A stretch of 64,000 bases of DNA from positions 62,001 through 126,000 of the forward strand of contig NZ_JBOJLM010000009.1 in NCBI RefSeq assembly GCF_050750585.1. The letters run 5' to 3'. The notes below the pieces were generated by a model, which saw nothing but the letters and a program-made list of their open reading frames with translations, ran no database searches and was not told where the DNA came from. Origin of the DNA: Salinimicrobium sp050750585 (GTDB lineage: Bacteria; Bacteroidota; Bacteroidia; Flavobacteriales; Flavobacteriaceae). This document shows, piece after piece, positions 8,264 through 15,779 of this stretch (its first letter is position 1; the number at the start of each line of letters is the position of its first letter). The translations under genes and the position numbers were made by a program.

Positions 8264-9053
8264 AAACAACAGAAAAATGGTCGTTTTTAAGGTTTTCCCT
8301 GTTGTAAGTGATACGCTCTCCTGAAGCTGCCCATCTACAGGTAAAGCCAACAGCTTCACAAATAGCCTGCCCGGCGGCGGTATCCCATTCCATTGTTGGG
8401 CCAAATCTAGGATAAACATGAGCTGCACCCTCGGCAAGTAAACAAAACTTAAGCGAACTTCCTTTAGATAACACTTTCACTTCTTTCCCTTCTTCTTTGA
8501 GCTTTTCAATGAAATCAAGAGTAGCCTGGTTCATATGCGACCTACTACCCACAACTTTAATTTCAGATCCTGCTTGTTGAGGAAAGATTTGGCTTGCATT
8601 AAGAAGAATCTGATCTACGTCTACATCTTCATTTCCTAGGGTAACCTGAAAAGCCTTAGATTCAGACACATCAGCAAAATATAGCGACTTTAGAGCAGGA
8701 GCATAAATTACCCCCAACACAGGATTTCCTTCAAGTACCAGAGCAATATTAACGGTAAACTCACCATTCCTTTTGATAAATTCCTTGGTTCCATCTAACG
8801 GATCTACAATCCAACATCTTTGCCAGCTTTTTCTCTCTTCAAAAGAAAGCTGGATGTTCTCTTCACTTATTACAGGTATCCCTGAAGGAATTAGAAACTC
8901 ATTAATAATATCATTCGCTCTTCGATCGGCAATGGTTAGAGGAGAATCGTCTTCCTTCAATTCAACCTGAAGATCCTTCTGCTCATAAATTTTCATGATC
9001 TCCCTACCGGCTGCGATGGAAGCCTCTATAGCTGTTCTTAATTGATTTTTCAT
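8253..9053 (-). CDS. cysQ: 3'(2'),5'-bisphosphate nucleotidase CysQ
   Basis: A 266-residue member of the inositol monophosphatase-like family. Metal-binding residues are seen in SEE (63-65) and DPLDGTKEF (84-92), and a C-terminal acidic site in MEWDTAAGQAI. CysQ removes the 3' phosphate from PAP, the by-product of PAPS-dependent reactions, and can act on PAPS. It appears to be the first gene of the cys operon. The 102-base gap to ugd probably holds the promoter; a TATATTTA near-match to the -7 box lies there. Confidence 0.95.
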   Translation of the reverse strand: MKNQLRTAIEASIAAGREIMKIYEQKDLQVELKEDDSPLTIADRRANDIINEFLIPSGIPVISEENIQLSFEERKSWQRCWIVDPLDGTKEFIKRNGEFTVNIALVLEGNPVLGVIYAPALKSLYFADVSESKAFQVTLGNEDVDVDQILLNASQIFPQQAGSEIKVVGSRSHMNQATLDFIEKLKEEGKEVKVLSKGSSLKFCLLAEGAAHVYPRFGPTMEWDTAAGQAICEAVGFTCRWAASGERITYNRENLKNDHFSVVYEG

Positions 9054-9155
9054 AGAGGGGCTAAATATACCGAAACCTGTAGAAACAGAGAAAGAGAAAC
9101 ATAAAAAAGATATATCTATCTCTTTAATAGGCTTTATGATCCTCTTTCCACTTTA

Positions 9156-10550
9156 TTAATTTCCTATTGCATAGAATTCAAACCCAATCTCTTTCTTGGT
9201 TTTAGGCTCTAAAAGTCTTCTCCCATCGAACAAAAATGCAGGTTTAAGCATTTGATCATAAATCTTTTTCCAGTCAAGTTTTTTGAATTCATCCCATTCT
9301 GTGAGTACAGCAATAGCGTGAGCATCTTCACAAGCTTCCATTGCAGAATTTACCACAGTTACGGCTTGCCTGTTGGCGTCCCCACTGCGACTTCCAAGGT
9401 AATTAAGATCAGAATAGATTTGTTCTTCGGTTACTTTTGGATCGTATACCACTATTTCGGCTTGTTCATTCAAAAGGTAATCAGCGACATAAATCGCGGC
9501 AGATTCTCGCGTGTCATTGGTATCCTTTTTAAAAGCCCACCCTAAAATTGCGATTTTCTTACCGGCCACGGTATTGAACATCGTCTGGACCATATTGGCT
9601 GCAAAACGCCTTTTCTGATGATCGTTCATGGTAATAACCTGCTCCCAGTAATCTGCTACCTCAGTTAAATTAAAGGTACGGGCTATGTATACCAGGTTGA
9701 GAATGTCCTTTTGAAAACAAGAACCTCCAAAACCAACAGAAGCCTTTAAAAACTTGGAACCTATCCTACTATCCATTCCTATAGCTTTAGAAACTTCATT
9801 TATATCAGCTCCAGTTTTTTCACAAAGTTCTGACATGGCATTTATAGAAGAAACTCTCTGAGCAAGGAAAGCATTAGCTGTCAATTTTGAAAGTTCTGAA
9901 GACCAAACATTTGTAGTGAGTATCTTTTCTTTAGGTACCCAGGATGCATAAATATTTACAAGGGCTTGCATAGCTTCCCTACCCTCCTCACTATCTATAT
10001 CACCTCCAATCAAAACCCTATCGGGGCTCATAAGATCTTCGACAGCAGTTCCTTCAGCCAGAAATTCCGGGTTTGAAAGGATTTGGTATTTTACACCATT
10101 CCCTGTATTGTCTAAAATATTCTTCAGAGCAGCTGCAGTTCTAACTGGCAATGTTGATTTTTCAATCACAATTTTGTCGTCCTTTGCCACTGCTGCAATT
10201 TGCCTGGCACAAAGCTCAATGTATTTTAAATCGGCCGCCATTCCTTTTCCAATTCCGTAGGTCTTGGTGGGGGTATTCACCGAAATAAAGATCATATCGG
10301 CTTCATCAATAGCTTTATCTACATCTGTTGAAAAGAAAAGATTTTTATCCTTTGTTTCCCTTACAATTTCTGAAAGCCCCGGCTCATAAATAGGTATCTT
10401 CTCTACATCGCGATCATTCCATTGGTTGATCCTTTTCTCATTGATATCAACCACAGTTACTTTAACACCCGGACATTTCTGCGCTATTACTGCCATAGTG
10501 GGACCACCTACATAACCGGCACCGATGCAGCAAATATTTTTTATTTTCAT
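9156..10550 (-). CDS. ugd: UDP-glucose 6-dehydrogenase (animal-type length)
   Basis: A 464-residue nucleotide-sugar dehydrogenase. It has an N-terminal Rossmann motif GAGYVGG (10-16), the NAD-domain EKSTLPVRT stretch (130-138) and the catalytic cysteine C278 in GFGGSCFQKD. Sequence style and length match the longer UGDH subfamily that oxidises UDP-glucose to UDP-glucuronate. It supplies an acidic sugar for the surface glycan. It lies between the S23 pseudogene and cysQ on the same strand. UDP-glucose as substrate is inferred from the subfamily. Confidence 0.93.
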   Translation of the reverse strand: MKIKNICCIGAGYVGGPTMAVIAQKCPGVKVTVVDINEKRINQWNDRDVEKIPIYEPGLSEIVRETKDKNLFFSTDVDKAIDEADMIFISVNTPTKTYGIGKGMAADLKYIELCARQIAAVAKDDKIVIEKSTLPVRTAAALKNILDNTGNGVKYQILSNPEFLAEGTAVEDLMSPDRVLIGGDIDSEEGREAMQALVNIYASWVPKEKILTTNVWSSELSKLTANAFLAQRVSSINAMSELCEKTGADINEVSKAIGMDSRIGSKFLKASVGFGGSCFQKDILNLVYIARTFNLTEVADYWEQVITMNDHQKRRFAANMVQTMFNTVAGKKIAILGWAFKKDTNDTRESAAIYVADYLLNEQAEIVVYDPKVTEEQIYSDLNYLGSRSGDANRQAVTVVNSAMEACEDAHAIAVLTEWDEFKKLDWKKIYDQMLKPAFLFDGRRLLEPKTKKEIGFEFYAIGN

Positions 10551-10554
10551 TTTA

Positions 10555-10600
10555 ATTATAGTTAATTGGTGATTGGTTAATAGGTTAATTAGATTACCTC
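10555..10600 (+). repeat. TTAATTGG-type short repeats, left flank of the S23 gene
   Basis: GTTAATTGGTGATTGGTTAA followed by GGTTAATTAG lies between ugd and the broken S23 gene. Similar GGTTAATTGG words occur at 10998-11031. The opposite orientation (CAATTAACCA, CTAATTAACT) occurs at 11100-11165. These low-complexity words surround the S23 gene and may mark an insertion scar. Confidence 0.5.
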
Positions 10601-10612
10601 CTTCTATCCTAA

Positions 10613-10991
10613 TCAGCCATTTAATTCATTCTGTTTTCTTAGATATTTTATATAACCATTTAACAACCTTATACAGGAGTCTGTTAAATTTCTTATTCCT
10701 TCTAAAACTTCTTCTGTGATATAGTTCCAGGAACGTGCTTCAATAGCATGATCTAAAAATTTCAGCCACGGATCCCCGGGCATTCAGAAGAAATTTGATG
10801 TTTTCTTTGTAATGAAAACGCCCCCATCCTTCAGCAATATTTGCAGTTGCTGATCGGGATACTCTCAATAATTGCGACCGCAAATAGAATTTTTCAGAAT
10901 CCGGTAAAGCTGTAAGAACTTTTTCTTTTATAAAAGGCTTAAGCTCAAAACACTTTTTCCAGCACTCCAGTTTCTCGAAATTACCAGCCAT
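10613..10991 (-). pseudogene. Frameshifted four-helix-bundle (S23/IVP-like) protein gene
   Basis: From ATG 10991 the frame encodes MAGNFEKLECWKKCFELKPF and continues through SRSATANIAEGWGRF and NARGSVAEI, typical of the 23S-rRNA intervening-sequence four-helix-bundle family. It then stops at 10740 after only 83 residues. In another frame the family C-terminus continues as LDHAIEARSWNYITEEVLEG and onward to a TGA at 10613-10615. Removing one T from the T5 run (forward A5 near 10755-10759) restores one frame of about 125 codons, the normal family length. This is a single-base frameshift: either a real inactivation or an assembly error. These small proteins often sit in polysaccharide clusters, and their function is unclear. 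Confidence 0.8.
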
Positions 10992-10997
10992 TGGTTC

Positions 10998-11165
10998 GGG
11001 TTAATTGGTTAACGAGTAAATTAGTTAATTGGTTTTATTTTTCTAACAACATTATCTTTACTAATCTATAAGATCATTCTCTAGTCCGGATGTCCCCACA
11101 ACTAATTAGCTCATCCCAAATCACCAATCCCCAATTAACCATTCCCTAATTAACTAATCCCTAAT
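10998..11165. repeat. TTAATTGG words and their inverted copies, right flank of the S23 gene
   Basis: Forward words GGTTAATTGGTTAA (about 10999-11012) and TTAGTTAATTGG (about 11021-11032) are followed after about 70 bases by inverted words CAATTAACCATTCC and CTAATTAACTAATCCC before the TviB-type gene. They could pair over a long distance. I see no open frame or other signal in this spacer. Confidence 0.5.
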
Positions 11166-12445
11166 CACAGCTTCTTATCACATTTATCTCCCAGGACTCC
11201 CTTTACATCATAAACCACCGTCTGCCCGTTCTTTAGCTTATTCAGATCCAGATCAAGGAATTCTTTATGCGCAACAGTCAGCACAATAGCTTCGAATTTT
11301 CCCTCCGGAAGATCCTTTGTTGTAACAAGACCGTACTCATGCTGCACTTCTTCAGGGTCTGCAAGAGGGTCATATATTATCACATTTGTTCCGTATTCCT
11401 TTAGATTTTTTATGACATCAACAACTTTCGTATTGCGCACATCAGGGCAATTCTCTTTAAATGTTATTCCCATAACCAGAATATTCGCGCCCTTCACCTT
11501 TTGGTCATTCTGCAGCATCAACTTAACTACTTCTGAAGCTACGTACTGCCCCATAGAATCATTCATGCGCCTACCGGCCAGAATGATCTCGGGATGATAA
11601 CCTATCTCCTGTGCTTTTTGTGCCAGGTAATATGGATCTACACCTATACAATGTCCGCCTACAAGCCCTGGTTTGAAAGGAAGAAAATTCCACTTGGTAC
11701 CGGCAGCTTCAAGTACCGCCTGCGTATCAATCTTCATCATATTAAAGATCTTTGCTAATTCATTAACAAAGGCGATATTAATATCTCTTTGAGAATTTTC
11801 AATAACCTTTGCTGCTTCCGCCACCTTAATAGTAGGTGCGAGGTGAGTTCCGGCTGTAATAACAGAGGCGTAAAGTTCATTTACCTTTTTTCCAATTTCC
11901 GGTGTTGATCCTGCTGTGACCTTTAATATTTTTTCAACAGTGTGTTCTTTATCTCCCGGATTTATTCTTTCAGGGGAATATCCTACGAAGAAATCTTCAT
12001 TATATTTTAATCCGCTGCTACTTTCAAGTACCGGCACACACTCATCTTCAGTAGCCCCAGGAAATACTGTCGATTCATATATCACTATATCACCTTTTTC
12101 TAACACCTTACCCACAGATTCGCTGCTCTTGTACAAAGGCGTAAGATCGGGGCGGTTGTTTTTGTCAACGGGAGTAGGTACGGTGATCACATAATAGCTA
12201 CAATCTCTAATATCTTCCAGATCTGCACTACAAAAAAGCCCATTTTCTTCGGAAGGAGTCTCTTTAAGTACAGATTGAAGAACATCGTTCTCCACCTCTA
12301 AGGTGGTATCTTTTCCCTGACGTAGCTCTTCAACTCTTTTTTTATTAATATCAAATCCTACAACAGAATACTTTGTTGCGAATAATCTTGCCAACGGCAG
12401 CCCGACATAACCAAGTCCAACTACAGCTATTTTTTTATTTTTCAT
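11165..12445 (-). CDS. TviB/WbpO-type UDP-N-acetyl-hexosamine 6-dehydrogenase
   Basis: A 426-residue nucleotide-sugar dehydrogenase. It begins KIAVVGLGYVGLPLARLF (5-22) with a Rossmann motif and has the catalytic cysteine C266 in GLVGGHCIGVDPYYLA. The DTTLEVEND segment and the length resemble Salmonella TviB/VipA and Pseudomonas WbpO. These make UDP-GlcNAcA or UDP-GalNAcA. It is followed upstream (8 bases away) by a WbpP/TviC-type epimerase, the same pair that makes UDP-GalNAcA for Vi antigen, so that product is likely. This is a second acidic-sugar route in addition to ugd. Confidence 0.92.
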   Translation of the reverse strand: MKNKKIAVVGLGYVGLPLARLFATKYSVVGFDINKKRVEELRQGKDTTLEVENDVLQSVLKETPSEENGLFCSADLEDIRDCSYYVITVPTPVDKNNRPDLTPLYKSSESVGKVLEKGDIVIYESTVFPGATEDECVPVLESSSGLKYNEDFFVGYSPERINPGDKEHTVEKILKVTAGSTPEIGKKVNELYASVITAGTHLAPTIKVAEAAKVIENSQRDINIAFVNELAKIFNMMKIDTQAVLEAAGTKWNFLPFKPGLVGGHCIGVDPYYLAQKAQEIGYHPEIILAGRRMNDSMGQYVASEVVKLMLQNDQKVKGANILVMGITFKENCPDVRNTKVVDVIKNLKEYGTNVIIYDPLADPEEVQHEYGLVTTKDLPEGKFEAIVLTVAHKEFLDLDLNKLKNGQTVVYDVKGVLGDKCDKKL

Positions 12446-12453
12446 ATTTTCTT

Positions 12454-13449
12454 CTATAAATTCTTATAATACCACTCCACAGCTTCTTTCAGTCCCGCTT
12501 CTATTTTATATTGTGGATCATATCCTAACAAAGTTTTTGCTTTATCTATAGAAGCCAGGGAATGAGGTATATCCCCGGCGCGATTTGGGCCATGCTCAAC
12601 TTCTACATTGGAAATTTCGGAATCATATTTCGAAAGGTATTTTTTAAGTAGCTGGGTCAATTCTTTTAGATTCGTCCTATCCCCTACTGCAGTATTATAA
12701 ACCTGATTTAGTGCTTCTTTATTGTCTGTAGTCAAAGCTAGCAAGTTCATTTGAATCACATTGTCTATATAAGTGAAATCCCTGGAATAGGTACCATCTC
12801 CATTGATGACCGGACTCTCGTGATTCATAAACTGAATTACGAACTTAGGGATCACAGCAGCATAAGCACCATGTGGATCCTGCTTCCTTCCAAAAACATT
12901 AAAGTACCTAAGGCCTATGGTATCAAGTCCATAAGTTGTATGGAAGATATCGGCATATAGCTCATTTACGTATTTAGTAATAGCATAAGGAGATAAAGGT
13001 TTACCAATGTGATCTTCAACCTTCGGAAGTGCTTCAGAATCGCCATAAGTAGAAGAACTGGCTGCATAAACAAACCTTTTCACACCAGCATCTTGCGAAG
13101 CTACTAACATATTCAGAAAACCTGAAATATTCACTTCATTGCTTGTAATAGGATCGTTTATAGACCTGGGAACAGAACCCAGTGCTGCTTCATGCAATAC
13201 AAAATCTACTCCGGAAACGGCTTTTTTGCAATCCTCAAGGTTACGAATATCCCCTTCTATTAAAGTAAAATTTTCATGATCTTTAATTGCTGAAAGATTC
13301 TCTCTTTTTCCAGTTGCGAAATTATCGAGACATACTACATTGGCATTTAAATCCAGGAGAGCTTCACATAAGTTAGAGCCAATAAATCCTGCGCCACCTG
13401 TAACTAATACTTTTGAAGAACTGAGCAATTCAAATTGTTTGCTGTTCAT
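12454..13449 (-). CDS. WbpP/TviC-type UDP-N-acetylglucosamine 4-epimerase
   Basis: A 331-residue extended short-chain dehydrogenase/epimerase. NAD is bound by TGGAGFIGS (17-25); the catalytic residues lie in YAASSSTYGDSEALPKVE and SPYAITKYVNELYA (Y-x-x-x-K). The sequence closely follows the WbpP/TviC subgroup that interconverts UDP-GlcNAc and UDP-GalNAc or their uronic acids. It precedes the TviB-type dehydrogenase by 8 bases and should share its transcript. A strong palindrome overlapping a TACCTTTG -7-like box lies just upstream. Confidence 0.92.
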   Translation of the reverse strand: MNSKQFELLSSSKVLVTGGAGFIGSNLCEALLDLNANVVCLDNFATGKRENLSAIKDHENFTLIEGDIRNLEDCKKAVSGVDFVLHEAALGSVPRSINDPITSNEVNISGFLNMLVASQDAGVKRFVYAASSSTYGDSEALPKVEDHIGKPLSPYAITKYVNELYADIFHTTYGLDTIGLRYFNVFGRKQDPHGAYAAVIPKFVIQFMNHESPVINGDGTYSRDFTYIDNVIQMNLLALTTDNKEALNQVYNTAVGDRTNLKELTQLLKKYLSKYDSEISNVEVEHGPNRAGDIPHSLASIDKAKTLLGYDPQYKIEAGLKEAVEWYYKNL

Positions 13450-13471
13450 TAAATGAAATTTGGGTTGGTTT

Positions 13472-13498
13472 AAATTTTACCTGCCAAAGGTAAAATTT
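13472..13498 (-). promoter_or_regulatory. Palindrome over a -7-like box upstream of the wbpP-type gene
   Basis: AAATTTTACCT at 13472-13482 and AGGTAAAATTT at 13488-13498 form perfect 11-bp arms around a 5-base spacer. On the minus strand the centre reads TACCTTTG (complement of 13485-13492), a match to the TAnnTTTG box. The site is 23-49 bases upstream of the start codon. No convincing TTG box was found at the proper distance. An operator or a leader hairpin are both possible. Confidence 0.55.
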
Positions 13499-13544
13499 TC
13501 ATAAAAGGTATTTATTAATTTCCTCTTAAAGAACCTCATTATTT

Positions 13545-14549
13545 TTAAAATTGAGTCGACTCATAATGCACCACTTCTGTCGCAATGAGTATCTTTTCTT
13601 TTGGCCCGGTATTTTTTTTATTGATTCGGCTAATAAGAATATCCATAGCCTTTGCTCCAATCTTGTCGGGAGATTGATCTACAAAGCTCACTGAAGGAGT
13701 AAGATATTTTGCAAGCCCCCCACGAATGAATCCAATTATTTTAAGGTCTTCCGGTATTCGAAGACCATTTTCATACGCCAGTCTATAAGTAAGCATAGTA
13801 CTGTCAAAATCACTACATAAGACTGCCTCCACCTTATCTTCCAATAGCATCTTAAGAGTCTTTTCTTTTAAACTTTCCAAGTTGGCCGAATTCGCCAGAT
13901 AAAAGGTATCATCTTCCCTTAAAGCATTCTTATAACCTTCTATTCGAGCCTTTCCCACCCCCATGTGATGAACAGAGGTAGCCAGGCCTATCTTTTTCAA
14001 TCCTTTATTCTGAAGATCCCTTGTGGCATCATAAAATACTTTTATATCATCTATTCCTACCTTATCTACAGGCATATCAAAATCGATGCGGTCGTAAAGC
14101 ACAACCGGAATATCATACTGAATAATATTCCTAATATGCTCAAAATCTTTTTTTCGCTGTGTTTCTTCGGCTATAGCTATTAGAACACCATCTACAAAAC
14201 CCGCAGTAAGCATTTCAGAAATTTGCTTTTCCCGATCATGTGATTCATTCGAAATATAAGTGATCACCTGTAAACCCTCCCGTTGTGCACGTGCCTCCAT
14301 TCCTGAAAGCACTTTAGCAAAGAAAGAATTTGCTATATTTGGAATCAGCACCCCAATCGTCCCACTCTTACTGCTTTTTAAATTGACCGCAGTTGGATTT
14401 GGACGGTATTTATGAAGAGCAGCAAGTTCTTTAACCCTTTCAATTGTTTTCGGACTAATCTCGGGGCTATCGTTCAAAGCTTTCGAAACTGTCGAAACAG
14501 AAACGTTCAGTAATTTGGCCAATTCCTTTAGGGTAATTCTGGTTTTCAT
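13545..14549 (-). CDS. LacI/GalR-family transcriptional regulator
   Basis: A 334-residue regulator. Its N-terminal helix-turn-helix (TLKELAKLLNVSVSTVSKAL, 6-25) and hinge are followed by a periplasmic-binding-like effector domain starting at SGTIGVLIPNIANSFFAKVL. It is a typical sugar-responsive repressor or activator of cytoplasmic location. It lies upstream of the wbpP-type gene on the same strand, separated by 95 bases with the palindrome above, but a typical LacI operator with a central CG is not seen there. A TAAATTTG match to the -7 box lies on the minus strand at 14575-14582. Effector and targets are unknown. Confidence 0.93.
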   Translation of the reverse strand: MKTRITLKELAKLLNVSVSTVSKALNDSPEISPKTIERVKELAALHKYRPNPTAVNLKSSKSGTIGVLIPNIANSFFAKVLSGMEARAQREGLQVITYISNESHDREKQISEMLTAGFVDGVLIAIAEETQRKKDFEHIRNIIQYDIPVVLYDRIDFDMPVDKVGIDDIKVFYDATRDLQNKGLKKIGLATSVHHMGVGKARIEGYKNALREDDTFYLANSANLESLKEKTLKMLLEDKVEAVLCSDFDSTMLTYRLAYENGLRIPEDLKIIGFIRGGLAKYLTPSVSFVDQSPDKIGAKAMDILISRINKKNTGPKEKILIATEVVHYESTQF

Positions 14550-14660
14550 TTAAAAAGCATATAGGGGTTAGTTACAAATTTAATAAAGCCGGGTGAAATT
14601 CTGCATTTTTTGTTTGAAACTTGCAGCCTTTTTTATAAATTATAGTAAAGTTGTGTAAAA

Positions 14661-14804
14661 ATGAAGTTTTTCAGAAGTGATTGGTTCTATATTATTGCTG
14701 CACTCATCACCATCTTTGGCATCCTTACCGGCTGGTATTTCTTTTTCTTTCTAGCCATACCTCTTGGGTTATGGGATTTCAGGAAAAAAGATCGCAGGAA
14801 GTAG
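14661..14804 (+). CDS. 47-residue membrane protein
   Basis: ATG 14661 to TAG 14802-14804 encodes MKFFRSDWFYIIAALITIFG followed by a second hydrophobic stretch (WYFFFFLAIPLGLW) and a basic tail (DFRKKDRRK). Two short membrane segments with a positive C-terminus form a plausible small inner-membrane protein. It fills the otherwise empty spacer between the LacI gene and the 107-residue gene. No function can be assigned; the regular composition and positive-inside tail argue for a real gene. Confidence 0.65.
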   Translation: MKFFRSDWFYIIAALITIFGILTGWYFFFFLAIPLGLWDFRKKDRRK

Positions 14805-14892
14805 CTGCGTTAAATTATTACTAATCCAGCACGTATGCTTGCAAACACCAAATTAGGAGCGTAATTTAATCCTGAACCAAAATAAGCGCATA

Positions 14893-15216
14893 ATGAAACA
14901 AAAAGGAACCCTATCACAGACTCTCAACATGCTTCGCACCGAAGAAGGATATGAAGAAGATTTCAACCTCCTCGATGAGAAACTAAAATCTCCTGAAGAA
15001 AGAGAAAAATTTCTGTCTCAGGATTTTGTTGTAGATGAGGTCTACCGGTTTGAAGGTCCTTCAAATCCCGGTGATGAAGCTACTTTGTATGCCATCACAA
15101 CCTCTTCGGGAAGAAAAGGAGTTCTACTTGATGGGTACAACTATTCTTCAGGACAAATTTCAGAAGAATTACTTAAAAAACTGGACCTCAAGAGCAACCG
15201 TCCTACTTCAGAATAA
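14893..15216 (+). CDS. Conserved 107-residue flavobacterial protein of unknown function
   Basis: A small, acidic, probably cytoplasmic protein. It starts MKQKGTLSQTLNMLRTEEGY, with a central VDEVYRFEGPSNPGDEATLY and a C-terminal segment rich in glycine, tyrosine and serine. I recall similar short proteins in many Flavobacteria that are sometimes labelled phosphoribosylpyrophosphate synthetase. Nothing here supports that: it is one third of that enzyme's size and has no PRPP-binding motif. It precedes dps by 65 bases on the same strand, but dps appears to have its own promoter. Confidence 0.8.
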   Translation: MKQKGTLSQTLNMLRTEEGYEEDFNLLDEKLKSPEEREKFLSQDFVVDEVYRFEGPSNPGDEATLYAITTSSGRKGVLLDGYNYSSGQISEELLKKLDLKSNRPTSE

Positions 15217-15218
15217 GC

Positions 15219-15249
15219 TTGTATTTACAGTATAATTATTGTATATTTG
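15219..15249 (+). promoter_or_regulatory. Bacteroidota-type promoter of dps
   Basis: TTG at 15219-15221 and TATATTTG at 15242-15249 are separated by 20 bases, matching the TTG-N17-23-TAnnTTTG consensus of Bacteroidota housekeeping promoters. Transcription would begin near 15254-15257, giving a leader of about 25-28 bases before the dps ATG at 15282. Confidence 0.7.
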
Positions 15250-15281
15250 AATAGTAAATTTTAAAACCATAAATAAAAACT

Positions 15282-15773
15282 ATGAGTTACTTAGGTTTAG
15301 ACGCCAAAGAGACGTCAAATACAGTTCAGGAACTTAATGTTCTTTTAGCCGATTATCATTTATATTATCAAAAACTTCGTAATTACCACTGGAATGTAAT
15401 TGGTAAGAATTTCTTTGACCTTCATGAAAAATTTGAAGAGCTGTACGATGACGCGAAAATAAAAATTGATGAGATTGCAGAGCGCATACTTACCTTAAGA
15501 TATCAACCCACCAGCAATTTAAGTGAATATCTAAAGAAATCTAACCTGAAAGAATCAGAATCAGATCTTTCAGATTCTAAGATGATCGAAAACCTGCTTA
15601 AAGACCATGGCACAATCTTAAAACAGATGCGACAGGTAGTACAGGTGGCCGAAAAGGGAGGAGATGAAGGTACTATAGACCTTATTGGTGCTTACATTCG
15701 GGAGCTTGAGAAGACCAGCTGGATGTTGGATGCCTGGAAGATGAAAACAGCAGAACAACATAAGCCGGTATAA
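15282..15773 (+). CDS. dps: Dps-family iron-storage/DNA-protection protein
   Basis: A 163-residue ferritin-like protein. The Dps ferroxidase ligands are present with the standard spacing: H36 (YHWNVIG), H48 (DLHEKFEELYDD), D63 and E67 (KIDEIAERI). It should form a dodecamer that oxidises and stores iron and limits peroxide damage. The end is only 6 bases before mscS, so both probably share the transcript from the promoter at 15219. It lacks a long basic N-terminal tail, so DNA binding is uncertain. Confidence 0.95.
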   Translation: MSYLGLDAKETSNTVQELNVLLADYHLYYQKLRNYHWNVIGKNFFDLHEKFEELYDDAKIKIDEIAERILTLRYQPTSNLSEYLKKSNLKESESDLSDSKMIENLLKDHGTILKQMRQVVQVAEKGGDEGTIDLIGAYIRELEKTSWMLDAWKMKTAEQHKPV

Positions 15774-15779
15774 AGCTGA

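Noticed and set aside
8264..8437. N-terminal extension of the DUF2061 protein
   Set aside because: The extension is antiphase to cysQ codons and unlike the family; the ATG at 8263 gives two complete DUF2061 units.
10550..11165. Diversity-generating retroelement or CRISPR-like repeats around the S23-type gene
   Set aside because: The four-helix-bundle fold is shared with Avd proteins, but there is no reverse transcriptase or template repeat. The TTAATTGG words have no regular spacing or spacers.
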